Below are positions 25,793 to 35,981 of a DNA stretch of 64,000 bases, piece after piece. Source of the DNA: CAVUCH01 sp963739995 (GTDB lineage Bacteria; Acidobacteriota; Vicinamibacteria; Vicinamibacterales; JAENWD01); NCBI GenBank assembly GCA_963739995.1, contig CAVUCH010000013.1:62001-126000 (forward strand), in the 5' to 3' direction. The notes beneath the pieces were generated by a model that ran no database searches, was not told the DNA's origin, and worked only from the letters and a program-made list of their open reading frames with translations. Position 1 is the stretch's first letter. The number at the start of each line of letters is the position of its first letter. Made by a program: the position numbers and the translations under genes.

Positions 25793-26206
25793 ATGGCGCG
25801 ACGACACTGGTTGGCAACGGCACCCCTCGCGAGCGTTCTCGCGCTCACGGTCTGGGCCTGCGGGGGCAACGGATCGCCGTCTGGGCCCTCAGATGGAGGC
25901 GGGGGCGGCGGCACGCCGCCGGTCGAAACGACCACCATCACGATCACGGGCAACGGCGTTACGCCGAATAGTATCGTCGTGAACGCCGGCGCGCGGATCA
26001 ATTTCATCAACAACGACAGCCGCGCGCACCAGCCCTCGTCGAACCCGCACCCCGCGCACACCGATTGTCCGGAGCTGAACATCGGCGTGCTGGAGGCGGG
26101 GCAGAGCCGCGAGTCGGGACCAGCTGTCGGCGGACGCACCTGCGGGTTCCACGATCACCTGAACGATTCCAACGCGGCACTGCGCGGGACGGTGCAGGTG
26201 CGATAA
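25793..26206 (+). CDS. Cupredoxin-domain lipoprotein
   Basis: 137 residues. Lipoprotein signal peptide with a VWAC lipobox (LASVLALTVWAC), then a Gly/Ser-rich linker, then a plastocyanin-like domain: ITITGNGVTPNSIVVNAGARINFINND, His in SRAHQPSS, and CGFHDHLNDSN with Cys and His. The usual axial Met is not seen, which suggests an altered copper site or only structural similarity. It is probably anchored in the inner or outer membrane, facing the periplasm. GGGAGG precedes the start. It has its own sigma-54-type promoter and is probably controlled by the regulator encoded just upstream. Confidence 0.8.
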   Translation: MARRHWLATAPLASVLALTVWACGGNGSPSGPSDGGGGGGTPPVETTTITITGNGVTPNSIVVNAGARINFINNDSRAHQPSSNPHPAHTDCPELNIGVLEAGQSRESGPAVGGRTCGFHDHLNDSNAALRGTVQVR

Positions 26207-26216
26207 GGGGGGGCCA

Positions 26217-26239
26217 GGCCGGGACTGCCAGTCCCGGCC
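26217..26239. terminator. Hairpin between convergent genes
   Basis: GGCCGGGACT (26217-26226) and AGTCCCGGCC (26230-26239) form a perfect 10-bp stem with a GCC loop, 11 nt after the cupredoxin stop and 57 nt from the convergent dehydrogenase stop. No U-tract. Confidence 0.55.
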
Positions 26240-26295
26240 CCACGTCGCCGCCGGGCGATCAGGAGGACTGAATCGGTCCCACCGGCAGCGGCCGC

Positions 26296-27147
26296 TCAGG
26301 AGGAGTATTCGTACACGCCCCGGCCGGTCTTCTTGCCGAGCCGCCCCGCCTTGACGTACTGCACGAGCAGCGGGCATGGCCGGTACTTCTCGCCCAGCGA
26401 CTTGTGGAGGAACTCCAGCACGCCGAGGCGCGTGTCGAGGCCCACGAGATCCACCAGTTCGAACGGTCCCATCGGGTGATTGAGCCCGAGCCTCAGGGCC
26501 TTGTCGATGTCGCGCGCCGACGCGACGCCTTCCTGGAGCATGTAGAACGCCTCGTTCCCGATGAGCGCGTTCACCCGGCTCGTCACGAACCCGGCGGACT
26601 CGCGAATGACCACCGTCTCCTTGCCCATCGCGCGCGCGAGCGCCTCGATCCCGGCGATGGTGTCGTCGGCGGTCTCGAGGCCGCGCACGATCTCGACCAG
26701 CTTCATTTTGTGGACCGGGTTGAAGAAGTGCATCCCGCCCAGCCGTCGCGCGTCGCGGAGCGCGGTGGCCAGCTCGGTAATGCTCAGGGCGGAAGTGTTC
26801 GTCGCGAGGATGGCCGATGGGGGCGCGACCCGGTCGAGACGAGAGAGCAGATCGAGCTTGATCGCGAGCTGCTCCGGCGCGGCCTCGATGACCAGCTGCG
26901 CGCCGCGAGCCGCGTCGTCGAGGGAGTCGTGCAACGATAGCCGCGACATGACCGCGGCAGCTGCGTCCGCCGGGAGCTTCCCCAGCGAGACGGCTCCCTG
27001 CAGCACCGCTTCGATGTGTGCAAGCGCCCGTTCGAGCGCGTCGGGAGAAGGGTCGTAAAGCCGTGTCTCGCAGCCCGCCACGAGCCCGGCATGTGCAATG
27101 CCGTGCCCCATGGTCCCCGCGCCCAACACGCACAGCCGCTGGATCAC
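26296..27147 (-). CDS. 3-hydroxyacyl-CoA (3-hydroxybutyryl-CoA) dehydrogenase
   Basis: 283 residues, the usual length of single-domain Hbd/PaaH enzymes. The NAD site is VLGAGTMGHGIAHAGLVAG. The catalytic segment is GMHFFNPVHKMKLVEIVRG (His), followed by ESAGFVTSRV and the C-terminal dimer helices (RLGLNHPMGPFELVDLVGLD). It oxidises 3-hydroxyacyl-CoA to 3-oxoacyl-CoA. It sits last in the boxC-boxB-ALDH run, so a role in beta-oxidising the C6 product of benzoyl-CoA breakdown is reasonable. The start is GTG 27147 after AGGGG, 8 nt downstream of the aldehyde dehydrogenase. Confidence 0.88.
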   Translation of the reverse strand: MIQRLCVLGAGTMGHGIAHAGLVAGCETRLYDPSPDALERALAHIEAVLQGAVSLGKLPADAAAAVMSRLSLHDSLDDAARGAQLVIEAAPEQLAIKLDLLSRLDRVAPPSAILATNTSALSITELATALRDARRLGGMHFFNPVHKMKLVEIVRGLETADDTIAGIEALARAMGKETVVIRESAGFVTSRVNALIGNEAFYMLQEGVASARDIDKALRLGLNHPMGPFELVDLVGLDTRLGVLEFLHKSLGEKYRPCPLLVQYVKAGRLGKKTGRGVYEYSS

Positions 27148-27155
27148 CTGCGCCC

Positions 27156-28601
27156 CTACTGACCCAAATCCACGAACACGCTCTTCACCTGCGTGTAGTG
27201 CTCCAGCGCGTGCATGCCCATCTCGCGGCCGAAGCCGCTCTGCTTGTAGCCGCCGAACGGGAGCGCCGTGTCGTAGACGTTGTAGGTGTTGATCCACACC
27301 GTGCCGGCCTGCAGGCGGCCGGCCACGTAGTGCGCCTTCTTGATGTCGCGCGTCCACACCGCGGCGGCCAGCCCGTAGATCGAGTCGTTCGCCCGGGCGA
27401 TCGCTTCGTCGACGTCGGCGAACTCTATCGCTGCGAGCACGGGGCCGAAGATTTCCTCCCGTGCGATCGTCATCTCCGACGTGACGTCCGCGAACACGGT
27501 CGGCTCCATGAAGAAGCCCTTGCCTGTTCCGATGTCGGCGCGCGCTCCGCCCGCGATCAGGGTGGCGCCTTCGTTCCGGGCAATGTCCACGTAGCGAAGC
27601 ACGCGTTCGAGCTGGCCCTTCGACGCGATGGCACCGAGGCGTGTTTTTGGATCGAGCGGATCGCCGGGCACGATCTTCTTCGTGCGGGCCACGAGCTTCT
27701 CGATGAACTGGTCGCGGATGGACCGATCGACGAGCAGGCGCGAACCGGCCGCACAGACCTCCCCTTTGCCATAAAAGATGCCCGTGGTCGCCCCCCGGAC
27801 GGCGGCGTCGATGTCGGCGTCGGGGAACACGAGGTTCGGCGACTTGCCCCCGAGCTCGAGGGTGAGTCGCTTCAGGCTCTCGGCACCGCCCTGCATGATC
27901 TCGCGGCCGGTCGCGGTATCGCCGGTGAACGCAATCTTGTCCACTCCCGGATGCCTCACGATGGCGCGCCCCACCCGGGATCCCGGCCCGGTGATCACAT
28001 TCAACACACCGGGGGGCACGCCCGCCTCGAGCGCCAGGTCACCGAGCGCAAGTGCCGTGAGCGGCGTCTGGCTGGCCGGCTTCAACACCACGGTGTTGCC
28101 GCAGGCGAGCGCCGGGGCCACCTTCCACGCCGTGAGGAGCAACGGGAAGTTCCACGGCACGATGGCCGCCACCACCCCGACCGGTTCGCGGAGGGTGTAG
28201 GCGAGGTAGTTCCCCTTCACGGGGATCGTCTCGCCGTGCACTTTGTCGGCCCAGCCCGCGTAGTACTGGAAGCACTCGGCGGCGGCGGGCACTTCGATGT
28301 GCCGCGACTCGAAAATCGGCTTCCCGTTGTGCAGCGTCTCGAGACGTGCGATCTCGTCGACGCGCGCCATCAGGAGATCGCCGAGCTTCCACAGGACGCG
28401 CCCCCGCTCGCGCGCGGACAGTCGCGCCCACGGGCCGTGGAGCGCCGCACGCGCGCGGACGACGGCTGCGTCGACGTCGGCATCGGTCGCCGACGGCACC
28501 TGCGCGATGACTTCCTCGGTTGCAGGATTGATGACGTCCATCAGGGCGCCGTCGGAGGATGGACGGTGTTCGCCGTCGATGAGCAGAGAATGTGTGGTCA
28601 T
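27156..28601 (-). CDS. NAD(P)-dependent aldehyde dehydrogenase
   Basis: 481 residues, typical ALDH length. Substrate channel and cofactor motifs are PWNFPLLLTAWKVAPALACGN and ITGPGSRVG. The general-base Glu lies in LELGGKSPN and the nucleophile Cys in KGEVCAAGSRL; the C-terminal EEIFGPVLA is intact. By sequence it looks like the betaine/phenylacetaldehyde branch rather than the PaaZ-like BoxD. Its place between boxB and a hydroxyacyl-CoA dehydrogenase suggests it may oxidise the 3,4-dehydroadipyl-CoA semialdehyde produced by BoxC. That is inference. A heptad array lies between it and boxB. Confidence 0.85.
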   Translation of the reverse strand: MTTHSLLIDGEHRPSSDGALMDVINPATEEVIAQVPSATDADVDAAVVRARAALHGPWARLSARERGRVLWKLGDLLMARVDEIARLETLHNGKPIFESRHIEVPAAAECFQYYAGWADKVHGETIPVKGNYLAYTLREPVGVVAAIVPWNFPLLLTAWKVAPALACGNTVVLKPASQTPLTALALGDLALEAGVPPGVLNVITGPGSRVGRAIVRHPGVDKIAFTGDTATGREIMQGGAESLKRLTLELGGKSPNLVFPDADIDAAVRGATTGIFYGKGEVCAAGSRLLVDRSIRDQFIEKLVARTKKIVPGDPLDPKTRLGAIASKGQLERVLRYVDIARNEGATLIAGGARADIGTGKGFFMEPTVFADVTSEMTIAREEIFGPVLAAIEFADVDEAIARANDSIYGLAAAVWTRDIKKAHYVAGRLQAGTVWINTYNVYDTALPFGGYKQSGFGREMGMHALEHYTQVKSVFVDLGQ

Positions 28602-28608
28602 GGGGAAA

Positions 28609-28698
28609 CAGGCTGCAGGCGACGGGCTGCAGCCTTCAGGCGCCGTTGGGCCTCAGGCCAGACACGCCTGCAGCCCGACGCCTGTAGCCTGCAGCCCG
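28609..28698. repeat. Inverted pair of heptad arrays between boxB and the ALDH gene
   Basis: Left arm: CAGGCTG, CAGGCGA, CGGGCTG, CAGCCTT, CAGGCGC (28609-28643). Right arm: GCCTGCA, GCCCGAC, GCCTGTA, GCCTGCA, GCCCG (28666-28698). A 24-nt piece of each arm is reverse-complementary with two mismatches. The element fills almost the whole 104-bp spacer. Confidence 0.85.
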
Positions 28699-28705
28699 GC
28701 GTCGT

Positions 28706-30123
28706 CTACCCGTCCGTCCTCACGTATTCGAAATCCACCGGCAGACGGTTGATGCCCTTGGGCGCCGGCGCAATCCAGTTCGCGAACTTGCCCACGTCGT
28801 AGACGGGCTTGCTCATCAGGTTCTTGATGAACGCGCGATCGTCATCGGTCGGCAGCCAGTCGTCCTTGCGGGCCTCCCACGTTTCCTTGCTGATGGGATG
28901 ACCATCGGGATCGAAGAAGAAATCGGAGTAGATGCCAATCTCGCGGTGGAACTTCCGGTTGGGCAGCTTCAGGCGGTCCGCTATCCCATGACGCTCCAGC
29001 ACGCGGTTCCAGCGCGCGACCCCGGCGGCACAGTCGCCGACGTACCAGTCGCGCAGCACCTCGTTCATTGCCTGACGCATCGGTACCGCATGCGTGTTGA
29101 ACGTGCCGTCCTCGTAGAATTCCACGTGATAGTGATCGTGCAGCGCCTTGTGGTCCTCGAATCCCGCTTCCTTTGCCCGGCCCTTCAGTCCGTTGGCAAA
29201 ATAGGTCGCAGCATTCGACGACACCTCGCTGCCGTGCAGGTCGACGCTGACGCTGAACCAGAGGTTCAGGAACTTCTGGATGGTGGGCAGATCGATCCCC
29301 CCGAGCTTCCGCACGTCCTCGGAATAGCCGGCCGCCTTCATCAGTTCGCAGGTGCGCTCGAGGATGCGCGAGATGCCGCTCTCGCCCACGAACATGTGGA
29401 ACGACTCCTCCGTCAGCATGAAGCGCGTCGTGCGCGACAGCGGGTCGAATGCGCTCTCGGACAGCGACATCAGCTGAGACTTCCCATCGCGATCGGTGAA
29501 CATCGCGAACATGAAGAAGTCGAGCCAGTTCTCGATCGGCTCGTTGAACGCGTCGAGGATGCGCGGCTTGTCCTCGTTCCCGCTCCGCCGTTCGAGCAGT
29601 TCCTCGGCCTCGTCCCGCCCGTCGCGGCCGAAGTAGGAGTGGAGGATGTAGGCCATGGCCCACAGGTGACGGCCTTCCTCGACGTTCACCTGGAACAGGT
29701 TTCTCAGGTCGTACAGACTCGGACAGAACGAACCGAGGACCCGCTGTTGCTCAACGCTCGCCGGCTCGGTATCGCCCTGCGTGACGACGAGGCGTCGAAG
29801 CGGGTTGCGGAACTCGCCGGGAACGTCCTGCCACACCGGCTGCCCCTGGAAGTCGCCGAACCCGATGCAGCGGTCCGGCTCCGGCGCCGCGAGGAAGATG
29901 CCCCACCGGTACTCCGGCATCCTCACGTAGTCGTAATGCGCCCAGCCGTCAGGGTCGACGCTTACCGCCGTACGCAGGTAGATCCGGTGCTGATCCTGGA
30001 ATCCGGCGGGGCCCATGTCGCGCCACCAGGCGTCGTATTTCGGCTGCCAGTGCTCGAGCGCGCGCTGCAGGCGTTTGTTGTCCGAGAGGTTGACGTTGTT
30101 CGGAATGCGTTCCGTGGTCAGCA

Positions 30124-30124
<1 letters not shown>
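28706..30124 (-). CDS. boxB: Benzoyl-CoA 2,3-epoxidase, oxygenase subunit BoxB
   Basis: 472 residues, the family length. It is a di-iron oxygenase that forms 2,3-epoxybenzoyl-CoA with electrons from BoxA. Candidate iron ligands fall where expected: Glu120 (TQGDTE), Glu150 and His153 (VEEGRHLWAM), Asp211 (MFTDRDG), Glu240 and His243 (LTEESFHMFVGE). The start ATG overlaps the boxC stop (TAATG), so the two are coupled. It is cytosolic. No boxA reductase is in the window. A stand-alone ferredoxin at 18.3 kb could serve, but nothing ties them together. Confidence 0.95.
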
Positions 30125-31794
<1,670 letters not shown>

Positions 31795-31840
31795 GCTTGT
31801 TCTCGCTGGCGTCAATGCGGCTGGGGAATGACTCGATGAT

Positions 31841-31873
31841 CAGGCTTCGGGCTCCGGGCTCGGGCTGCAGGCC
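31841..31873. repeat. Short heptad array upstream of boxC
   Basis: CAGGCTT, CGGGCTC, CGGGCTC, GGGCTGC, AGGCC gives four to five 7-bp units, imperfect, in the divergent space between boxC and the small Cys-rich gene. No opposing arm is clear. Confidence 0.55.
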
Positions 31874-32007
31874 TTGTGTGGCTTCGGACCTCGGCTGCGC
31901 CAAAAATTCAGCTACAAGACCTGGCAGAGCGACTGGCGGCTACCGCTGATGGCCAAGGCGGTGCAGCAATCCACCCGAATTCGGGCGACGACGAGCGCCA
32001 AGCCGAG

Positions 32008-32013
32008 GATAAT
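32008..32013 (+). promoter_or_regulatory. Candidate -10 box, leaderless
   Basis: GATAAT is followed by 6 nt and then GTG 32020. No Shine-Dalgarno sequence is present. Confidence 0.4.
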
Positions 32014-32019
32014 CGGTGT

Positions 32020-32307
32020 GTGCGAAGGCTCGTGGCCGCCGTAATGCTTGTCTTGTTCGCGTCTCTGAACGCGATCGATGGCATCTGCTGTGCCGACGGC
32101 TGCACCCACGAGCAGACATCGGCCTCGCGACACGACGACCGGGACTCATCTGACGGCAGCTGCGTCCTGTGCCTCGGCGGCGTTGAATCAGCCGTTTCGC
32201 AGGCGCCGTCAGGATCCGACACCATTACGGATCGCTTCACACCACTCCTGTTCGCTCATCACCTCGACGCGCCGACAGACCCACCCGACCACCCTCCGCG
32301 CTCATAA
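32020..32307 (+). CDS. Small exported Cys/His-rich protein
   Basis: 95 residues from GTG 32020. A signal peptide (RRLVAAVMLVLFASLNAIDG) is followed by CCADGCTHEQ and GSCVLCLGGVES, four to five Cys plus several His (LLFAHHLD). The pattern suggests metal binding or disulfides in the periplasm. No family is recognised. It lies 71 nt before a TonB-dependent receptor in the same direction, and may bind the same substrate. A longer open frame to 31876 has no supporting start signal. Confidence 0.5.
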   Translation: MRRLVAAVMLVLFASLNAIDGICCADGCTHEQTSASRHDDRDSSDGSCVLCLGGVESAVSQAPSGSDTITDRFTPLLFAHHLDAPTDPPDHPPRS

Positions 32308-32378
32308 GGATCGGAATCAGTCAACCGGTTGCGAAGAGGAATGGACTGGTGCGTACGGAAGCACCCGCGGAGACGTGT

Positions 32379-34526
32379 ATGCGCTTGCTCGTGTTGACGC
32401 TCGCGGGAATCGTCTGCCTTTCGCCTGCCACGATTGAAGCCCAGAATCAGACGGCGACAGTTCGTGTTCAGGTCCGTGCCGCCGAAAAGCCTGTTGAGGA
32501 CGCGGAAGTAGTCGTTGCGGGCACAACCCACCGGACAGATGCGGCTGGTACGACGACGATCGTCACCGTCCCGGGCACAGTCGAAATCAGCGTACTCAAA
32601 TCGAGCTTCGCTCCGACGACGTTATCGGTGCAGGTGGCGGCCGGCGCGACGCAGGAAGTGGTCGTGGAGTTAGAGGCCCAGCCGACCGTCGAGGAGACCG
32701 TCACGGTGGTGGCGTCCACTCGCACCGACAGGAGGCTCGAGGATCAGCCCATGCGAGTAGAAGTCCTGGCTCGCGAGGAGATCGAGGAGAAGATGCTAAT
32801 GACGCCTGGAGACATCGTCATGATGCTGAATGAAATGGGCGGGATGCGGGTGCAGGCGACGTCGCCGTCGCTCGGGGCCGCGAGCGTCCGCATTCAGGGC
32901 ATGCGAGGCCGCTACACGCGCGTGCTTTCCGACGGATTGCCCCTGTTTGGTGAAGTTGGCGGGCTCGGGCTACTTCAGATCCCGCCGATGGATCTCGGGC
33001 AAGTTGAGGTCATCAAAGGGGTGGCGTCGGCGCTATATGGCGCCGGCGCGATGGGCGGCGTGGTCAATCTCCTGTCGCGGCGTCCAGGTCGCGACCCTGA
33101 GCAGGAGTTCCTGCTGAATCGCTCGACCCGCGGTGCGACGGATGCCGTCACCTTTCTTTCCGGCCCGTTGTCTCGCGGCTGGAGTGCCTCGTTACTGGGT
33201 GGCGGACACTGGCAGGAAACGAACGACGTCAATGATGATGCGTGGGCAGATCTCCCGGGGTATGGGCGAGCCGTCGTGCGTCCACGCGTGTTCTGGGACG
33301 GGGGCAACGGTCGCATGGTCTTCGCGACGACGGGCTTCATCTACGAGGACCGCGATGGCGGGACTCCGGCGGGCGAGGTGCTCGCGGCGACCGGCCAGCC
33401 CTACAACGAAGCTCTGGAAACGCAACGGTATGATGCCGGTGCCGTGGCGCAGTTCCTGATCAAAGGCAGGTACCTGATGACCGCGCGCGCCGCGGTCGCA
33501 CGACAGAGCCACGATCACCGATTCGGCGAAGTCCTGGAGCGCGATCGGCACGACACTGTTTTCGGTGAAGCGGCGGTTCGTGGAACCGCAGGCCGCCAGA
33601 CGTGGGTCGCGGGGCTTGCCATCGAACGCGACGCCTACACCTCGCGCGACGTGCCGCGATTCGACTACACGTTCGCCGTGCCGGGCGCATTCGCGCAGTA
33701 CGACGTCATGGTGTCGCCGGTGCTGTCACTGTCTTCGAGTGCTCGCCTGGATGTCCACAGCGAGTACGGCACCTTCTTCAGTCCGCGTGTGTCGGCGCTG
33801 GCGCGGGCCGGACGATGGACCAGCAGACTCTCGGTCGGAACCGGATTCTTCGCGCCGACGCCAATCACCGAGGAAACGGAAGCTGCGGGTCTCACACGGC
33901 TAGAGATACGCCAACCGGTCGAAGCCGAGCGAGGCCTGAGCGCATCGTTTGACCTTTCGCGTACCGATGGCCCGCTGTCCTACACGGCCACGCTGTTTGC
34001 ATCCCGCATCAAAGACCCATTGCACGTGGAACGCTCGCCGTCGTACGTCCTGACCACGCTGCCGGACCCGACGACCAACGTGGGGCTCGAGCTCTTGGGC
34101 ACCCTGCGACGAGAGCCCTTCTCCGTAACCGCAACCTACACCTACGTGCGGGCGCGCGAAACCCTCGGCACAATCGAACAGGATGTCCCTCTGACCCCAC
34201 GCCATAGCGCCGGAATCGTGGGGATGTGGGAGGTGGAGGACGTCGGGCGAGTCGGAATCGAGTGGTACTACACAGGCAAGCAGAGCCTCGACGAGAATCC
34301 GTATCGCATGGCAAGCGAGCCATACATGATTCTTGGGCTCCTGGCTGAAAAACAGTTCGGTCACATTCGCCTGTTCGTGAACGGCGAGAACCTCACGGGT
34401 GTGCGACAGACACGATGGGATCCGCTCCTGTTGACCACGCGTGCGGTGGATGGTCGCTGGACCGTCGATGCCTGGGCACCGCTCGAAGGCCGCAATGTCA
34501 ACGGGGGGCTCCGCGTCCGATTCTGA
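32379..34526 (+). CDS. TonB-dependent outer-membrane receptor
   Basis: 715 residues. Signal peptide (MRLLVLTLAGIVCLSPATIEA), then a beta-sandwich regulatory-like domain (VRVQVRAAEKPVEDAEVVVAGTT), a TonB-box-like EETVTVVAS at about 115, and a plug domain (LEDQPMRVEVLAREEIEEK ... VEVIKGVASALYGAGAMGGVVNLLSRRP). The 22-strand barrel ends in Phe (NVNGGLRVRF). It imports a scarce ligand, such as a metal complex or cofactor, using the proton motive force. The C-terminal part contains NGENLTGVRQTRWDP, usual in this class. GGAGA precedes the ATG. It is the first large gene of a block with lower GC than its surroundings. Confidence 0.9.
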   Translation: MRLLVLTLAGIVCLSPATIEAQNQTATVRVQVRAAEKPVEDAEVVVAGTTHRTDAAGTTTIVTVPGTVEISVLKSSFAPTTLSVQVAAGATQEVVVELEAQPTVEETVTVVASTRTDRRLEDQPMRVEVLAREEIEEKMLMTPGDIVMMLNEMGGMRVQATSPSLGAASVRIQGMRGRYTRVLSDGLPLFGEVGGLGLLQIPPMDLGQVEVIKGVASALYGAGAMGGVVNLLSRRPGRDPEQEFLLNRSTRGATDAVTFLSGPLSRGWSASLLGGGHWQETNDVNDDAWADLPGYGRAVVRPRVFWDGGNGRMVFATTGFIYEDRDGGTPAGEVLAATGQPYNEALETQRYDAGAVAQFLIKGRYLMTARAAVARQSHDHRFGEVLERDRHDTVFGEAAVRGTAGRQTWVAGLAIERDAYTSRDVPRFDYTFAVPGAFAQYDVMVSPVLSLSSSARLDVHSEYGTFFSPRVSALARAGRWTSRLSVGTGFFAPTPITEETEAAGLTRLEIRQPVEAERGLSASFDLSRTDGPLSYTATLFASRIKDPLHVERSPSYVLTTLPDPTTNVGLELLGTLRREPFSVTATYTYVRARETLGTIEQDVPLTPRHSAGIVGMWEVEDVGRVGIEWYYTGKQSLDENPYRMASEPYMILGLLAEKQFGHIRLFVNGENLTGVRQTRWDPLLLTTRAVDGRWTVDAWAPLEGRNVNGGLRVRF

Positions 34527-34551
34527 GTCGATCGGGCTCCAACGCCCGCAG

Positions 34552-34580
34552 TTGACAGATATACTCAAGTGTTCTATTGC
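34552..34580 (+). promoter_or_regulatory. Sigma-70-like promoter before the MFS-methyltransferase pair
   Basis: TTGACA (34552-34557) and TATTGC (34575-34580) are separated by the ideal 17 nt. The spacer holds the AT-rich stretch ATATACTCAAGTGTTC, where a repressor could bind. ATG 34688 follows about 100 nt downstream. Confidence 0.45.
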
Positions 34581-34687
34581 AATCCGATGCTGTCTCGAAA
34601 CAGGCAGGCATTCATCGATGCCCTCGCAGACGCCCCTCCGAAGCTGGCCGACATGGGCCATCACGAAGTGAAGGCCAGCGCGTGACG

Positions 34688-35959
34688 ATGAGCGCGGTAC
34701 GCCATCGGGCGCCAGCCATTCGTCTCGGGCTCCGAGAGAACATCGCTCAGTTCTCGTTGCTCGTCGTCATCAACGCCTTCGTCGGCGCGATGGTCGGGAT
34801 GGAGCGAAGCATCCTGCCGCTTCTTGCTGAACAGGAGTTTCAGCTAGCAGCTCGTACCGCGGTCCTGTCCTTCATCGTCGTGTTTGGCGTCACGAAGGCG
34901 CTCACGAACTATGCTGCTGGGCGATTCGCCGACCGTATTGGACGCCGGCAGATTCTCATTGCAGGTTGGCTCGTCGCTGTTCCAGTACCGTTCCTGCTCA
35001 TGTGGGCTCCGACCTGGACCTGGGTGCTCGTCGCGAACGGGCTGCTAGGTATCAGCCAGGGCTTCACCTGGTCAACGACCGTGATCATGAAGATCGACCT
35101 CGTCGGACCGGAACGGCGAGGGTTGGCGATGGGCCTGAACGAGTTTGCCGGTTACATCGCCGTGGCCGGAGCGGCACTGGCGACGGGATGGGTTGCCGCT
35201 CAGCAAGGACTGCGGCCTGAGCCGTTCTACCTGGGCGTACTCTTCGTCATTTTCGGTTTGGGTCTGTCCCTACTTCTGGTTCGTGAGACGCAATCACACG
35301 TAACCTTGGAATCGCGTCTTCACAGCGGGGCGAGCGATGTCCCGACCGCGGCTGCGATCTTCTGGCGCACGACGATCGCGGATCGCAACCTCTCGAGCAT
35401 CAGCCAGGCAGGGCTCGTCAACAACCTGAACGATGGCATGGCGTGGGGCCTGTTTCCCTTGTTCTTTGTGGCCGCGAGCATGAGTCTGGAGCGGACCGCT
35501 GCGCTAGCAGCCATCTACCCGGCCACTTGGGGTGTCGTGCAGCTTGGAACCGGTGCGCTCTCGGACCGGATTGGACGCAAGTGGTTGATCGCCTCCGGCA
35601 TGTGGACGCAGGCTGGCGGCATCGCCGTCATTGCGTTGTCAGAGGCCTTCTCCGGGTTCGCGATGGGTTCTGCTTTGCTGGGTGTGGGAACCGCGATGGT
35701 CTACCCGACGCTCCTTGCTGGTATCGGCGATGTCGCCTTGCCGTCGTGGCGTGCATCAGCGATTGGCGTATACCGCTTCTGGCGAGATCTTGGCTACGCG
35801 ATCGGCGCGCTAATCGCTGGCGTGACGGCGGACATGCTCGGCCTCGCTGGTGCGTTCTGGCTCGTTGCGGGATTGACGTTCATCTCCGGGTTGATTGTCG
35901 CGTGTCGGATGAGAGAGACGTTGTCGTCAGCGAGTGTTGGTCAGCAAAAAGGGTCGTGA
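34688..35959 (+). CDS. Major facilitator superfamily transporter
   Basis: 423 residues with 12 predicted membrane segments. The first is LLVVINAFVGAMVGMERSIL. The MFS motif A is GRFADRIGRRQ in loop 2-3, with a second copy GALSDRIGRKW in loop 8-9. Another conserved stretch is VIMKIDLVGPERRGLAMGLNEFAGYIAV. It is an inner-membrane proton-coupled transporter, probably an exporter; substrate unknown. ATG 34688 is chosen because homology begins at LGLRENIAQF; the frame is open to 34577. A methyltransferase gene follows 22 nt later. Confidence 0.88.
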   Translation: MSAVRHRAPAIRLGLRENIAQFSLLVVINAFVGAMVGMERSILPLLAEQEFQLAARTAVLSFIVVFGVTKALTNYAAGRFADRIGRRQILIAGWLVAVPVPFLLMWAPTWTWVLVANGLLGISQGFTWSTTVIMKIDLVGPERRGLAMGLNEFAGYIAVAGAALATGWVAAQQGLRPEPFYLGVLFVIFGLGLSLLLVRETQSHVTLESRLHSGASDVPTAAAIFWRTTIADRNLSSISQAGLVNNLNDGMAWGLFPLFFVAASMSLERTAALAAIYPATWGVVQLGTGALSDRIGRKWLIASGMWTQAGGIAVIALSEAFSGFAMGSALLGVGTAMVYPTLLAGIGDVALPSWRASAIGVYRFWRDLGYAIGALIAGVTADMLGLAGAFWLVAGLTFISGLIVACRMRETLSSASVGQQKGS

Positions 35960-35981
35960 GGCCCTGTAGGAGATAAGCACC

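Noticed and set aside
34561..34577. ArsR-type dyad ATACTCAAGTGTTCTAT
   Set aside because: Only the outer three bases and one inner pair are symmetric; too weak to call an operator.
34587..34685. A 32-codon frame beginning MLSRNRQAFIDALADAPP before the MFS gene
   Set aside because: It begins at the predicted transcription start with no ribosome site and matches no family I know; kept as a possible leader peptide only.
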